Position numbers and translations under genes: made by a program
Assembly: GCF_001499905.1 (NCBI RefSeq)
Contig: NZ_LQIS01000013.1
Coordinates: forward strand, 1-64,000
Direction of reading: 5' to 3'
DNA from: Mycobacterium sp. GA-1285
GTDB lineage: Bacteria; Actinomycetota; Actinomycetes; Mycobacteriales; Mycobacteriaceae
Length of the DNA: 64,000 nt
Shown: positions 8,571 to 20,882 of the stretch, one piece after another
Numbering within the stretch: position 1 is the first letter of the stretch
Layout of the letters: each line of letters opens with the position of its first letter
Notes under the pieces: model-generated
Seen by the model: only the letters and a program-made list of their open reading frames with translations
The model's database searches: none
Told to the model about the DNA's origin: nothing

Positions 8571-9295
8571 GCGCGCCGACGAAATTCTTTCCCGGCTATG
8601 CGGTTCCGGCCGGCGCGTACACGGCGGCTGCGCCGCGGCGGACCTCGCGACGGCGGCTGGTGCTGACGTGGGTGGTGGCGATCGCGGTGCTCGCCGCTGC
8701 CCTGGTCGGGGTATCGGCGATGCTCGCCAAGCCGCCGGTGCGCTACGTGTGCCCGCCCGACTGCGGGCGCCCACCGACCGGCACCCCGGTGTCGGTCAAC
8801 CCTCGCTTCACCGCGCCGGACGGTGCGTTCTCGGTGTCCTATCCCGCTCCAGAGGCGGCGTACCGGGTGAGCACCGAGCCCAACGGGGTGACCGCCGAAC
8901 TACTCGCCGGTGATGGCGGGACACTGCAGTTGTTCAGCGAACCCGCCGCAGGCCGATCACCGCGGGACATCGCAAAGTCGTTGGTGAGTGCCACTTTTCC
9001 CGACACCCGCACCGCCTACGAGATCCCCAACGCGATGGTCGGCTACCACTCGGGATACGGCGAGGTCGCCGACTGTTGGCCGCAAGGCGCGAACAGCAAC
9101 TATCTGCGCATGCGGGTGCTGGTGATGGTCGCGGTGAAGAACGACCTGGCGTTGGTTGCGGCCGCGGTGGGGCCGTACCACCAGTTCGGCCCGGACTTCG
9201 GGTTCGGCAAACCCTCCGGCGCGAACCTTCAGATCGCTTTGGACATGGGCAAATACGTCAACAGTTTCAGTTGGCGCGGGGATCCGCCTCGCTGA
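8567..9295 (+). CDS. Single-pass membrane protein with extracytoplasmic domain, third gene of the S53 operon
   Basis: 242 residues: a short cytoplasmic Pro/Ala/Arg segment, one transmembrane helix (about 32-53), then an extracytoplasmic domain with a C-x(3)-C pair (YVCPPDCG) near its start and a further cysteine (ADCWPQG). The domain (about 85-238) has alternating strands and resembles actinobacterial PsbP-like or lipoprotein-like exported domains, but no family was recognised with confidence. Start ATG overlaps the preceding stop (ATGA). It may be a partner or substrate of the peptidase. Confidence 0.65.
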   Translation: MSAPTKFFPGYAVPAGAYTAAAPRRTSRRRLVLTWVVAIAVLAAALVGVSAMLAKPPVRYVCPPDCGRPPTGTPVSVNPRFTAPDGAFSVSYPAPEAAYRVSTEPNGVTAELLAGDGGTLQLFSEPAAGRSPRDIAKSLVSATFPDTRTAYEIPNAMVGYHSGYGEVADCWPQGANSNYLRMRVLVMVAVKNDLALVAAAVGPYHQFGPDFGFGKPSGANLQIALDMGKYVNSFSWRGDPPR

Positions 9296-9300
9296 TCCGC

Positions 9301-11469
9301 TCACGCCGTCGACGCGACCTTGGCGGCAGCGTGGTCGGGCATCGGTTCGTAGCGCGCGAAGGCCCTGGTGAACGTGCCGGCGCCGTGAGCCAGCGATCGC
9401 AGATCGATGGCGTAGCGGGTGAGCTCGACCTCGGGGATCTCGGCCTTCACCAGTGTGCGGTCCTCACCGACCTTTTCGGTGCCCAGCACCCGGCCGCGCC
9501 GTCCGGCCAGATCGCCCATGATCGCGCCGACGAAGTCGTCGGGAATCAGCACCGTCACCTCGTCGACGGGTTCGAGCAGGTTCACCTTCGTCGCCGCGGC
9601 CGCCTCGCGCAGGGCCAGTGCTCCCGCCATCTGGAAGGCGTAGTCGGAGGAGTCGACGCTGTGGGCCTTGCCGTCGAACAGCGTGACGCGGATGTCGACG
9701 ACCGGATAGCCGGGCCCGACTCCCTTCTCCATCTGGGCCCGCACGCCCTTCTCGACGCTCGGGATGAACTGCCGGGGCACCGCGCCGCCGACGACTTTGT
9801 CGACGAATTCGAAGCCGGAGCCTTCCGCCAGCGGCTCCACCTCGATGTCACAAACCGCGTACTGGCCGTGTCCACCCGACTGCTTGACGTGTCGTCCATG
9901 GCCTTTGGCCTTGCCGCCGAACGTTTCTCGCAGCGGCACCCGCAATTCGACGGTGTCGACGGCGACACCGTAGCGTCGCGAGAGCACGTCGAGGACAACG
10001 CTGGCGTGTGCTTCGCCCATCGTCCACAGCACGATCTGATGCGTCTCAGGGTTCTGCTCGATGCGCAGGGTCGGATCCTCGGCGGCCAACCGCTGCAAAC
10101 CGCCGGACAGTTTGTCCTCGTCGGTTTTCGCCCTGGGCTGCACCGCGATGGGCAGCAGCGGTTCGGGCATGTTCCACGGCCGCAGCACCAACGGATCGGA
10201 CTTGTCCGACAGCGTGTCTCCGGTCTCGGCACGGCTGAGTCGGCCGATCGCGCAGATGTCGCCGGCGATCACCGAGGGCGCGGGGCGCTGTTGTTTGCCG
10301 AGCGGGAAGGACAGCGACCCGATGCGCTCGTCTTCGTCGTGGTCCTCGTGCGCGGCCAGTGATCCGGTCAGGGCGCCGCTACCGCCGAAGAATGACGAAA
10401 AGTGGCCGGACACATGGACTGTCGAGTCGGGCGTGACGGTTCCCGAAAAGACCCGGACCAGGCTGACGCGCCCCACGTAGGGGTCCGAGGTGGTCTTGAC
10501 GACCTCGGCCAGCAGCGGACCGTTCGGATCACACGGCAGCTCAGCACGCGGCTTGCCCTGCGGAGTGAAGACCTCGGGCAACCGGTGCTCGGGCGGCGGG
10601 GGAAATCCGGCAGTGATGATCTCGAGCAATTCGAGCGTGCCCACCCCCGTGCCACTGCACACCGGGATCACGGGGAAGAACGTCGCCCTCGCGACGGCCT
10701 TCTCCAGATCGTCGATGAGCACCGACTGGTCGATCTCCTCGCCGCCCAGGTAGCGCTCCATCAGCGTCTCGTCCTCGGACTCTTCGATGATGCCCTCGAT
10801 CAGGGTGCCGCGGTGTTCGGTGATCGCGTCGGCGTACGAGCCGTCGGGTTCATGGGCAGCAGTGCGCTTGCCGTCGGCGTATTCGTAGTGCGTCTGCGAC
10901 AGCAGGCCGATCAACCCGGTGCAGGGCGAATCGGCGGGCAGGTACAAGGGAAGCACCTTGTCGCCGAACGCCTGTTGCGCGGCGGCCAACGCGTTGGCGT
11001 AGTTCGCGCGCGCATGGTCGAGTTTGGTGATGACCACGGCGCGCGGCATGCCCACCTGGCTGCATTCGAGCCAGAGCGCCTTGGTGGGTTCGTCGACTCC
11101 TTCGTTGGCGGCGATGACGAACAGCGCGCAGTCCGCGGCGCGCAGGCCAGCTCGCAGTTCGCCGACGAAGTCGGCGTAACCGGGGGTGTCGATCAGGTTG
11201 ACCTTGATGCCGTCGTGTCGCAGCGAAGCGAGCGCGAGGCCCACCGAACGCTGCTGGGAGATCTCGGCGTCGTCGCTGTCGCAGACGGTAGTGCCGTCCT
11301 GAACGGAGCCCTGGCGGGTCAGGACGCCCGCGGCCACCAGAAGTGCCTCGACGAGTGTGGTTTTGCCGCCACCCGATGGGCCCACCAGCACCACATTGCG
11401 GATGGCGGCCGGACTGTCCGCGGTCGGGGCGGCTCCGGCGCCCTGGGAATGTGTCGTCTTGTCAGCCAT
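9301..11469 (-). CDS. fusA2: Elongation factor G-like GTPase (FusA2 type)
   Basis: 722 residues with the full EF-G layout: GTP-binding domain (about 23-290), beta-barrel domain II, and domains III-V ending near residue 710. The P-loop reads GPSGGGKTT (30-38) instead of the GHVDHGKTT of canonical EF-G, G3 is DTPGYADF (94-101), and G4 is TKLD (148-151) instead of NKMD. This pattern matches the second, non-essential EF-G paralogue of mycobacteria (Rv0120c). The start is the ATG with a GGAAGGGAA ribosome binding site; an upstream in-frame codon 54 bases earlier lacks one. Its exact ribosomal role is not settled by sequence. Confidence 0.88.
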   Translation of the reverse strand: MADKTTHSQGAGAAPTADSPAAIRNVVLVGPSGGGKTTLVEALLVAAGVLTRQGSVQDGTTVCDSDDAEISQQRSVGLALASLRHDGIKVNLIDTPGYADFVGELRAGLRAADCALFVIAANEGVDEPTKALWLECSQVGMPRAVVITKLDHARANYANALAAAQQAFGDKVLPLYLPADSPCTGLIGLLSQTHYEYADGKRTAAHEPDGSYADAITEHRGTLIEGIIEESEDETLMERYLGGEEIDQSVLIDDLEKAVARATFFPVIPVCSGTGVGTLELLEIITAGFPPPPEHRLPEVFTPQGKPRAELPCDPNGPLLAEVVKTTSDPYVGRVSLVRVFSGTVTPDSTVHVSGHFSSFFGGSGALTGSLAAHEDHDEDERIGSLSFPLGKQQRPAPSVIAGDICAIGRLSRAETGDTLSDKSDPLVLRPWNMPEPLLPIAVQPRAKTDEDKLSGGLQRLAAEDPTLRIEQNPETHQIVLWTMGEAHASVVLDVLSRRYGVAVDTVELRVPLRETFGGKAKGHGRHVKQSGGHGQYAVCDIEVEPLAEGSGFEFVDKVVGGAVPRQFIPSVEKGVRAQMEKGVGPGYPVVDIRVTLFDGKAHSVDSSDYAFQMAGALALREAAAATKVNLLEPVDEVTVLIPDDFVGAIMGDLAGRRGRVLGTEKVGEDRTLVKAEIPEVELTRYAIDLRSLAHGAGTFTRAFARYEPMPDHAAAKVASTA

Positions 11470-11568
11470 GACGTTCCCTTCCACGACGGCTGCCCAGCCG
11501 CCAAAGTGTGTGTTAGACCACAATCGCCCTAACCGACAACGAGCACAAGGGCTTGACCGAATTCCCGC

Positions 11569-11988
11569 TCAGGCCTGCCACGAGGACCAATTCGTGATGG
11601 TCACGCTGACCACGGGGCCGTCGAGGGCGATCCGCTGATACTGCGGATACTTGTTGCGGAGCAGCATGTACCCGGTCGCCAATTCCTCGCCCCGGTAATG
11701 AATTTCGGCTCGGCCGTCGGCGCGTACCCACCACAACCGCGACCAGTCCTCTTCGTAGTGGTCGACGAGCATGCTCACCCGCGGGTTGCCCTCGATGTTG
11801 CTCAACCGCCGCAGGTTGCGGGTCGACTTTCGCTTGGCGTCGACGGCGGTGTAGGCCACGCCGGCGTGGACGGCGAACACGACGGGCACCAGGTGCGGCG
11901 CTTCTTCCGATCCCACGGTGGCGAGCATCGCGACGCGCGCCGCGGCGAACATGGCCTCGGGCTCGAATGCGGCTTCGTGATCCGCCAT
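11569..11988 (-). CDS. PPOX-class split-barrel protein, probably F420-dependent
   Basis: 139 residues of the pyridoxamine-5'-phosphate-oxidase-like fold: [31 protein letters not shown] and [13 protein letters not shown] are the typical strands of the actinobacterial Rv0121c-like group, which bind F420 or flavin. The frame runs far upstream, but homologous sequence starts at MADHEAAF, whose ATG overlaps the TGA of the gene before it by one base (TGATG), so the two are coupled. Substrate unknown. Synteny with fusA2 matches Rv0120c-Rv0121c. Confidence 0.82.
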   Translation of the reverse strand: MADHEAAFEPEAMFAAARVAMLATVGSEEAPHLVPVVFAVHAGVAYTAVDAKRKSTRNLRRLSNIEGNPRVSMLVDHYEEDWSRLWWVRADGRAEIHYRGEELATGYMLLRNKYPQYQRIALDGPVVSVTITNWSSWQA

Positions 11989-12563
11989 CACCGCTGACTC
12001 GGCCCGGGCCGCTGCGGCGCGACGCTGATCGGCGATCGCGTCACCGGCGTGCGAGTCACCCCGATCTGGGGATCGCGGCCGGTTCTCGTCGGCGGGGTAC
12101 GCGGCCGATGGGTCGCGGGCGGAGGCGGGGCGACCGGGGCCGCTGACGTCGAGACGCGTGGCGGTGGGGCTTGCCGCGGCGGAGGTGGCGTGGTGGCGGG
12201 TGCTTGCGTGCGTGCCGGCGCGGTGGTCTGGACGGTCGGGCGGACCGGCTCGCGGTGCCGGTCGACGGGCTCGCCCGGGGTGCGAAACACCAGAAGGACA
12301 CCGGAGACGACGAGCGCGATCGCCGCGCACGCGGTGACGACCAGAACGCCGGCATTGCGCTTGGTCCGATACCAGGGTGGCGGCGCCGGCTCGAAGTACC
12401 AGGTGTCCTCGTCGAACGCGTCGAACGTCATGTCACGCCCCGGCGCCTTCTCGGGGTCGAAGACTTCGACGTCCGTTTCGGTGCCCGGCTCGGCGGCGAG
12501 CGCGACATCGACCGACTCTTCCTTTCGGTAGTCGAAGTCCCCCGAAACTTCGCGTCGCGCCAC
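11988..12563 (-). CDS. Single-pass membrane protein with Pro/Thr-rich extracytoplasmic tail
   Basis: 191 residues. An acidic cytoplasmic N-terminus (1-65, rich in Asp/Glu, with a [11 protein letters not shown] patch) is followed by one transmembrane helix (about 72-92) and a disordered tail of about 95 residues dominated by Pro, Thr, Arg and Ala. No enzymatic motif. It is coupled to the PPOX gene by a one-base stop/start overlap. Tails of this type in mycobacteria usually span the cell wall; function unknown. Confidence 0.65.
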   Translation of the reverse strand: MARREVSGDFDYRKEESVDVALAAEPGTETDVEVFDPEKAPGRDMTFDAFDEDTWYFEPAPPPWYRTKRNAGVLVVTACAAIALVVSGVLLVFRTPGEPVDRHREPVRPTVQTTAPARTQAPATTPPPPRQAPPPRVSTSAAPVAPPPPATHRPRTPPTRTGRDPQIGVTRTPVTRSPISVAPQRPGPSQR

Positions 12564-12883
12564 ACGAGAATGCTAACGCCGGGCAACGCGGGAGGCCCGG
12601 GAAACTCGGATGGAAGTTGCACGTCGCCGCGTTCGCCGCGATGGGATTTCGAGCGCCGCCGGTCCGGTGTCGAGGTCGAGCTCAATGTGTTTGCGCTAAC
12701 GCCGGATTGGGGAACTACGGCGCGATCATCGAGGCCGACCAGCAGAAGGGCAGAAGTGCGACGCGCGACATGTTCGACCTCTTCGTCGCGGAGTTCGTCG
12801 GCCTGAACGACAAAGTGCGCGCGGCGGTTTCGGATAACCGGGCCCGCCACGGACGTGCGGGGTCCACGTTCGCGCCGGACGGG
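12564..12883. other. Intergenic region, no gene assigned
   Basis: 320 bases between a minus-strand membrane-protein gene start and the minus-strand phosphoribosyltransferase stop. A plus-strand frame from about 12640 has protein-like composition for some 70 codons (RDMFDLFVAEFVGLNDKVRA), but it does not stop before running antisense through the phosphoribosyltransferase gene, so it is not called. The region must hold the promoter for the 12563-to-11569 operon. Confidence 0.5.
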
Positions 12884-13465
12884 TCAGACGTCTTTGACCG
12901 GTTCGATGCCGAGGTCTCGGTAGGTGACCAGCGCGGCGAACGGCACGCCCCGCGCGGCAAAGCGCTTGGCCGCGATGTCGCCGCGGTCCACCATCGGGAT
13001 GACGCCGGTGACGACCGCACCCGCCGCGGTCACCCGGTCGAACGCGATCTCGGTCGAGCCGCCGGTGCTGATCACGTCGTCGACCAACAACACCCGCGTA
13101 CCCGGCGCCAAGCGGGTGCCCTCGATCCACTGCTCGCGTCCGCGCGCCTTCTGTTCCTTACGAACCGAGAACCACGCCTTGCCGGTGACCATCGCGACGC
13201 CGTGGGCCAGCGGGTCAGCACCCATGGTCAACCCGCCCACCGCGTCGAACTCGATTCCGCGGCTCTCGGCCAATTCGGCGACCGCGCGGCTGACGATCGT
13301 CAACCGCTCACCGGTGTCGATCGCGTACTTGCCGTCGATGTAGTCGTGGCTGAGCTGGCCGCTGGCCAACCTGAACGGCTCGTCGCGACGTTCGTGGCCG
13401 CGGGTGGCGATCAGGTCGAACGCCGCTTGCCAGGTGGCCGGTCGCCCGGAGGGAGCCGCAGTCAT
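12884..13465 (-). CDS. Orotate phosphoribosyltransferase-like enzyme
   Basis: 193 residues of the type I phosphoribosyltransferase fold. The PRPP-binding signature VLLVDDVISTGGS is at about 125-137. The upstream G-G-L-T-M-G-A-D-P loop and the F-S-V-R-K-E-Q-K flexible loop with lysines are characteristic of orotate phosphoribosyltransferases, which make OMP from orotate and PRPP in pyrimidine synthesis. It looks distinct from the usual mycobacterial PyrE, so it could be a second enzyme with another base specificity. Start ATG at the end of a weakly marked leader. Confidence 0.78.
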   Translation of the reverse strand: MTAAPSGRPATWQAAFDLIATRGHERRDEPFRLASGQLSHDYIDGKYAIDTGERLTIVSRAVAELAESRGIEFDAVGGLTMGADPLAHGVAMVTGKAWFSVRKEQKARGREQWIEGTRLAPGTRVLLVDDVISTGGSTEIAFDRVTAAGAVVTGVIPMVDRGDIAAKRFAARGVPFAALVTYRDLGIEPVKDV

Positions 13466-13479
13466 GAGGTGATCGTATT

Positions 13480-14280
13480 TCAGCCGCGGCGCGCCAGGCG
13501 GGTCAGCTCGACGGCGGCCGAACGCAATTCGTTGATCGAGTCGATCGGCGTCGGGTAGCCGATCCGGGTGTAGGCGAGCCCGCGTTCGGTGGCCAGGCGC
13601 AGGTCGAGGCCGTACCGGTCAGCGCCGGTGCAGGTGGCCGCGGTGGTGTCCGGGTAGCCGCCCAGCACCTTGGCCATCGCGACCAGCGCGTCGGCGTGGT
13701 CGGCGTTGAGATGTGCGACGGCTCCGGCCGCGAGAGGTTGCACCGGGTCGGGTTGCGCGGCCGAATACGCCTCACCCGTCGTCGACTCCATCCGCCCGTA
13801 GCCGCCGACCCAGCGCACCCGCCGCACCCGCAGCACCCACAGCGTGAAGTCGCTGTAGTCGATGTAGTACCTGGCGGCGGCGACGGCGCTCAGGTGTGCC
13901 TCGCGCGCGGCGGCGAGCTCATCGTCGGCGGGCCGCTCCACCACCCCGGCCAGCGTGACCCGCCCGCTGGCCAGCGGATCGGACTCCGACGTCGGCGCGA
14001 CGATCGCGATGCTCGCCCGCGCGTCAGCCAAGAGGTTGCGGCCGTGCTCGGCGAGGTTGGACACACACAGGACAGGGGCGCCGTCGAGCAACCCGTACGT
14101 CACGAACGACGCCCACGGATCGCCGTCGGCGGTCAGCGTCGCCAGAGTCCCGGTATTGGTGGACGCGGCGATGGTCCGAGCTTCCTCGGCGGCCGACGGG
14201 CGGACGGCGTTGACGACCTCCGTCAGCGGCGGAGGAATCGACGGTGCGTCGCCCGGGTCGCCGTGATCACGTGTGGCCAC
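13480..14280 (-). CDS. HugZ-type split-barrel protein with DUF2470 domain
   Basis: 266 residues. The N-terminal part (about 25-165) is a PNPOx-like split barrel (GTLATLTADGDPWASFVTYG, a segment typical of HugZ relatives). The C-terminal part (about 180-260) is a DUF2470 domain with its conserved H-L-N-A-D-H-A-D-A-L motif. Proteins of this architecture bind or degrade heme in some bacteria; actinobacterial members are mostly uncharacterised. Start GTG. It is followed downstream (13465) by the phosphoribosyltransferase, 14 bases away, so the two may be cotranscribed. Confidence 0.8.
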   Translation of the reverse strand: MATRDHGDPGDAPSIPPPLTEVVNAVRPSAAEEARTIAASTNTGTLATLTADGDPWASFVTYGLLDGAPVLCVSNLAEHGRNLLADARASIAIVAPTSESDPLASGRVTLAGVVERPADDELAAAREAHLSAVAAARYYIDYSDFTLWVLRVRRVRWVGGYGRMESTTGEAYSAAQPDPVQPLAAGAVAHLNADHADALVAMAKVLGGYPDTTAATCTGADRYGLDLRLATERGLAYTRIGYPTPIDSINELRSAAVELTRLARRG

Positions 14281-14359
14281 GCCGGAACGATACCGAAGGG
14301 GTCGCCGCGGGAACTTCGGCCGATTCGTTTCTTCGCGACGTGGGTAGGTTGAGGACCGT

Positions 14360-16179
<1,820 letters not shown>

Positions 16180-16183
<4 letters not shown>

Positions 16184-17514
16184 CCCTGCCGTTCGAAGAG
16201 TGGCTACCACACCAACGGTGGTATGCCGGTCGCAGCCGCGAGTTGGCCGCTGTGCGGCAGGCGGCCAGCACCGCCCTGCGCGATGACCTGGACCTCGTGC
16301 TGCTCGACGTCTCCTACACCGACGGCTCCCAAGAGCGGTATCAGGTGCTGGTGCGGTGGAATACCGGCCCCATCGAGGAGTACGCGGAGGTTGCGACGAT
16401 CGGCGCCGACGGGGATCGCACCGCGTACGACGCGCTCTATGATCCCGCCGCCGCCCGGTACCTGCTGTCGCTGATCGACTCGTCGGCGACGGTGGGCTCA
16501 GGCGACGCGACGGTGCGCTTCGTCAAGGAACCCGGCGTCGAACTGCCGCTCGACGCCGCGCCGCGGGTGTCGGCGGCCGAACAGAGCAACACCAGCGTGG
16601 TTTTCGAGGAGGAGGCGATCCTCAAGCTCTTCCGTCGCATCACGCCCGGGACGAACCCGGACATCGAGTTGAACCGGGTGCTGGCCCGCGCCGGGAATCC
16701 GCATGTCGCGCGGTTGTTGGGCTCGTTCGAGACGAGCTGCGACGGCGAGCCGTGCGCGCTGGGCATGGTGACCGAGTTCGCCGCGAATTCGGCCGAGGGC
16801 TGGGATATGGCGATGGCCAGCACCCGTGACCTGTTCGCTGAGGGAGACCTGTACGCCGACGAGGTGGGTGGTGACTTCGCAGGCGAGTCGTATCGGCTCG
16901 GTGAGGCGGTCGCGTCGGTGCACGCGACACTGGCCGACGAACTCGGCACGGCGACCACCGTGTTCCCGACCGACACCGCGCTGGAACGGCTGGCGTCTGC
17001 GACCAAGGCCGTGCCCGATCTCGGACAGTACGCGCCGCTGATCGAGGAGCGGTACCGCAAGCTGTCGGAGGAGACCGTCACCGTTCAGCGCATCCATGGC
17101 GACCTGCATTTGGGTCAAGTGTTACGCATTCCCGCGGGTTGGCTGCTGATCGACTTCGAGGGTGAGCCCGGTCAGCCGCTCGAGGAACGGCGCCGACCGG
17201 ATTCCCCGCTGCGCGACGTGGCCGGGGTGTTGCGGTCCTTCGAATACGCCGCCTACCAACGGTTGATGGAACAGTCCTCCGACGAGGACCACGACCGTCA
17301 GCTCGCGGCGCGAGCCCGGGAGTGGGTCGACCGCAACGCCGCCTCGTTCTGCGAGGGCTACGCCGAGGTGTCGGGTACCGACCCTCGCGACTCCCGGCAG
17401 CTGCTGGCGGGCTACGAGTTGGACAAGGTGGTCTACGAGGCCGCTTACGAGGCGCGCTTCCGGCCGAGTTGGTTGCCGATCCCGCTGAAGTCGATCGCGC
17501 GCATCGTCGGCTGA
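16180..17514 (+). CDS. mak: Maltokinase
   Basis: 444 residues. Phosphorylates maltose with ATP to maltose-1-phosphate, the donor used by GlgE. It has the eukaryotic-type kinase fold with the catalytic segment H-G-D308-L-H-L-G-Q and metal-binding Asp325 in L-L-I-D-F-E-G-E-P, as expected for actinobacterial maltokinases. The N-terminal [19 protein letters not shown] motif is the characteristic cap. The frame is open 198 bases further upstream inside treS, but the coupled ATG at the treS stop is the clear start. No glgE is in the window. Confidence 0.96.
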
Positions 17515-17575
17515 AGCGGCCACGGCGCTGCTGCTGCGGCGTTTAGCGGCCGAGCAGGTGGGCAACCGGATAGCT

Positions 17576-17956
17576 GTGAGCGCAAATCCGGACCCAGGCT
17601 ATTCACCCAACGACGGCGGGGGCGTCGGCGACACGTTGCGCCCGATGGAGGCGTTCGACTCCGACGACGTGCGCAACGCCGACGGTGACGAAACCGTCGA
17701 CCCGCCCGACGGATGGCGTGAAGCCGACAAGATCAACGCCGACGGCGAGGTCGACGAGAGCCTCGACGAGAAACTCGCCGCCGAAGAACCCGAGCAACCC
17801 GAGTTGAACCAGCCGTTGGGCGAGCCGAGCGGTGACACCGAGCTGCGCACGGACGACGAGTTGGACCACCTGGACCCCGACCAACACGGTCGTGACGCGG
17901 GTCAGATCGACGGCAGCCCCGAGGACGGCGACTCGTTCTTCCCCGTGGTCGAGTAG
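17576..17956 (+). CDS. Small acidic hypothetical protein (possibly DUF5709-like)
   Basis: 126 residues, highly acidic (Asp/Glu about 30 percent), no membrane segment or cysteine, probably largely disordered. Conserved-looking pieces are GDTLRPMEAFDSDDVRN and VDPPDGWREADK. The composition recalls short actinobacterial DUF5709 proteins, but this is a tentative resemblance. Two GTG starts are possible, at 17558 and 17576; the second gives MSANPDPGYSP and is preferred. It lies downstream of the maltokinase on the same strand. Confidence 0.6.
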   Translation: MSANPDPGYSPNDGGGVGDTLRPMEAFDSDDVRNADGDETVDPPDGWREADKINADGEVDESLDEKLAAEEPEQPELNQPLGEPSGDTELRTDDELDHLDPDQHGRDAGQIDGSPEDGDSFFPVVE

Positions 17957-17969
17957 GGGTCTCTTCAGT

Positions 17970-18032
17970 CGCCGAGTCTGAGCTTGTGTTCGAGAACCAG
18001 TCGATTTTTCGCGCACAACTTCAGATTCGGCG
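17970..18032. terminator. Imperfect inverted repeat between convergent genes
   Basis: Arms of 19 bases at 17970-17988 and 18014-18032 are complementary except for three positions, separated by a 25-base spacer containing a T5 run. It sits between the stop of the acidic protein and the stop of glgX, as expected for a bidirectional terminator or a small intergenic palindromic repeat. Confidence 0.5.
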
Positions 18033-18062
18033 CATGGGGGGTTCGCCTGAGAGCGTTTCGGC

Positions 18063-20210
<2,148 letters not shown>

Positions 20211-20319
20211 TTCTCACTCCAGACGACGACACACGGACAACGAGACGATACGGGTGTGCCCAATGCGGCACCATCACAACCAACTCCACACCGAAATCAC
20301 ACGAGCCGGGAACCGGTCA

Positions 20320-20871
20320 CTAAGCGATCTCGACGCCGTGCGCGCGAAGGTCTTCGACCGCGCTGGCCGTCGACTCAGGGGCGACTCCGGCGGTCAGATC
20401 CAGCAGGACACGTGTGGTGAACCCGTTCGCCACGGCGTCGGACGCCGTCGCCCGCACGCAGTAGTCGGTCGCGATGCCGACCACGTCGACCGCGTCGACC
20501 CCGCGCTGAACCAACCAGTCGGCCAGCGGCGTTCCGGCGTCGTCGGTGCCCTCGAAGCCGCTGTAGGCGGCCGAGTACTCACCCTTGGTGAAGACCGCCT
20601 CGACCGCGTCGGGCCGGAACTGCGGATGAAAGTCCGCACCGGCGGTACCGACGACGCAATGCCGCGGCCAGGACGTCACGAAATCGGGGTTGTCGGAGAA
20701 GTGGTCACCGGGGTCTATGTGAAAGTCCTTGGTGGCCACCACATGCGCGTATTCGGTCTGGTCGGCGAGCAACTCGCTGATATTGCGGGCGACGTCGGTG
20801 CCGCCGGCGACGGCAAGCGAGCCGCCCTCGCAGAAGTCGTTCTGCACGTCGACGATGATGAGCGCCTTCAT
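20320..20871 (-). CDS. pncA: Nicotinamidase / pyrazinamidase
   Basis: 183 residues. Deamidates nicotinamide to nicotinate and activates pyrazinamide. Numbering is collinear with M. tuberculosis PncA: catalytic triad Asp8, Lys96 and Cys138, and metal ligands Asp49, His51, His57 and His71 are all present (VDVQNDF, TKDFHIDPGDH, WPRHC, FTKGEY, GIATDYCV). The start ATG is 11 bases from the stop of the upstream membrane-protein gene, so pncA is probably the last gene of the 24653-20320 operon. Confidence 0.97.
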   Translation of the reverse strand: MKALIIVDVQNDFCEGGSLAVAGGTDVARNISELLADQTEYAHVVATKDFHIDPGDHFSDNPDFVTSWPRHCVVGTAGADFHPQFRPDAVEAVFTKGEYSAAYSGFEGTDDAGTPLADWLVQRGVDAVDVVGIATDYCVRATASDAVANGFTTRVLLDLTAGVAPESTASAVEDLRAHGVEIA

Positions 20872-20882
20872 GTACGGCCACG

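Noticed and set aside
9076..10362. 428-codon plus-strand frame overlapping fusA2
   Set aside because: Antisense shadow of the EF-G gene; composition unlike real proteins.
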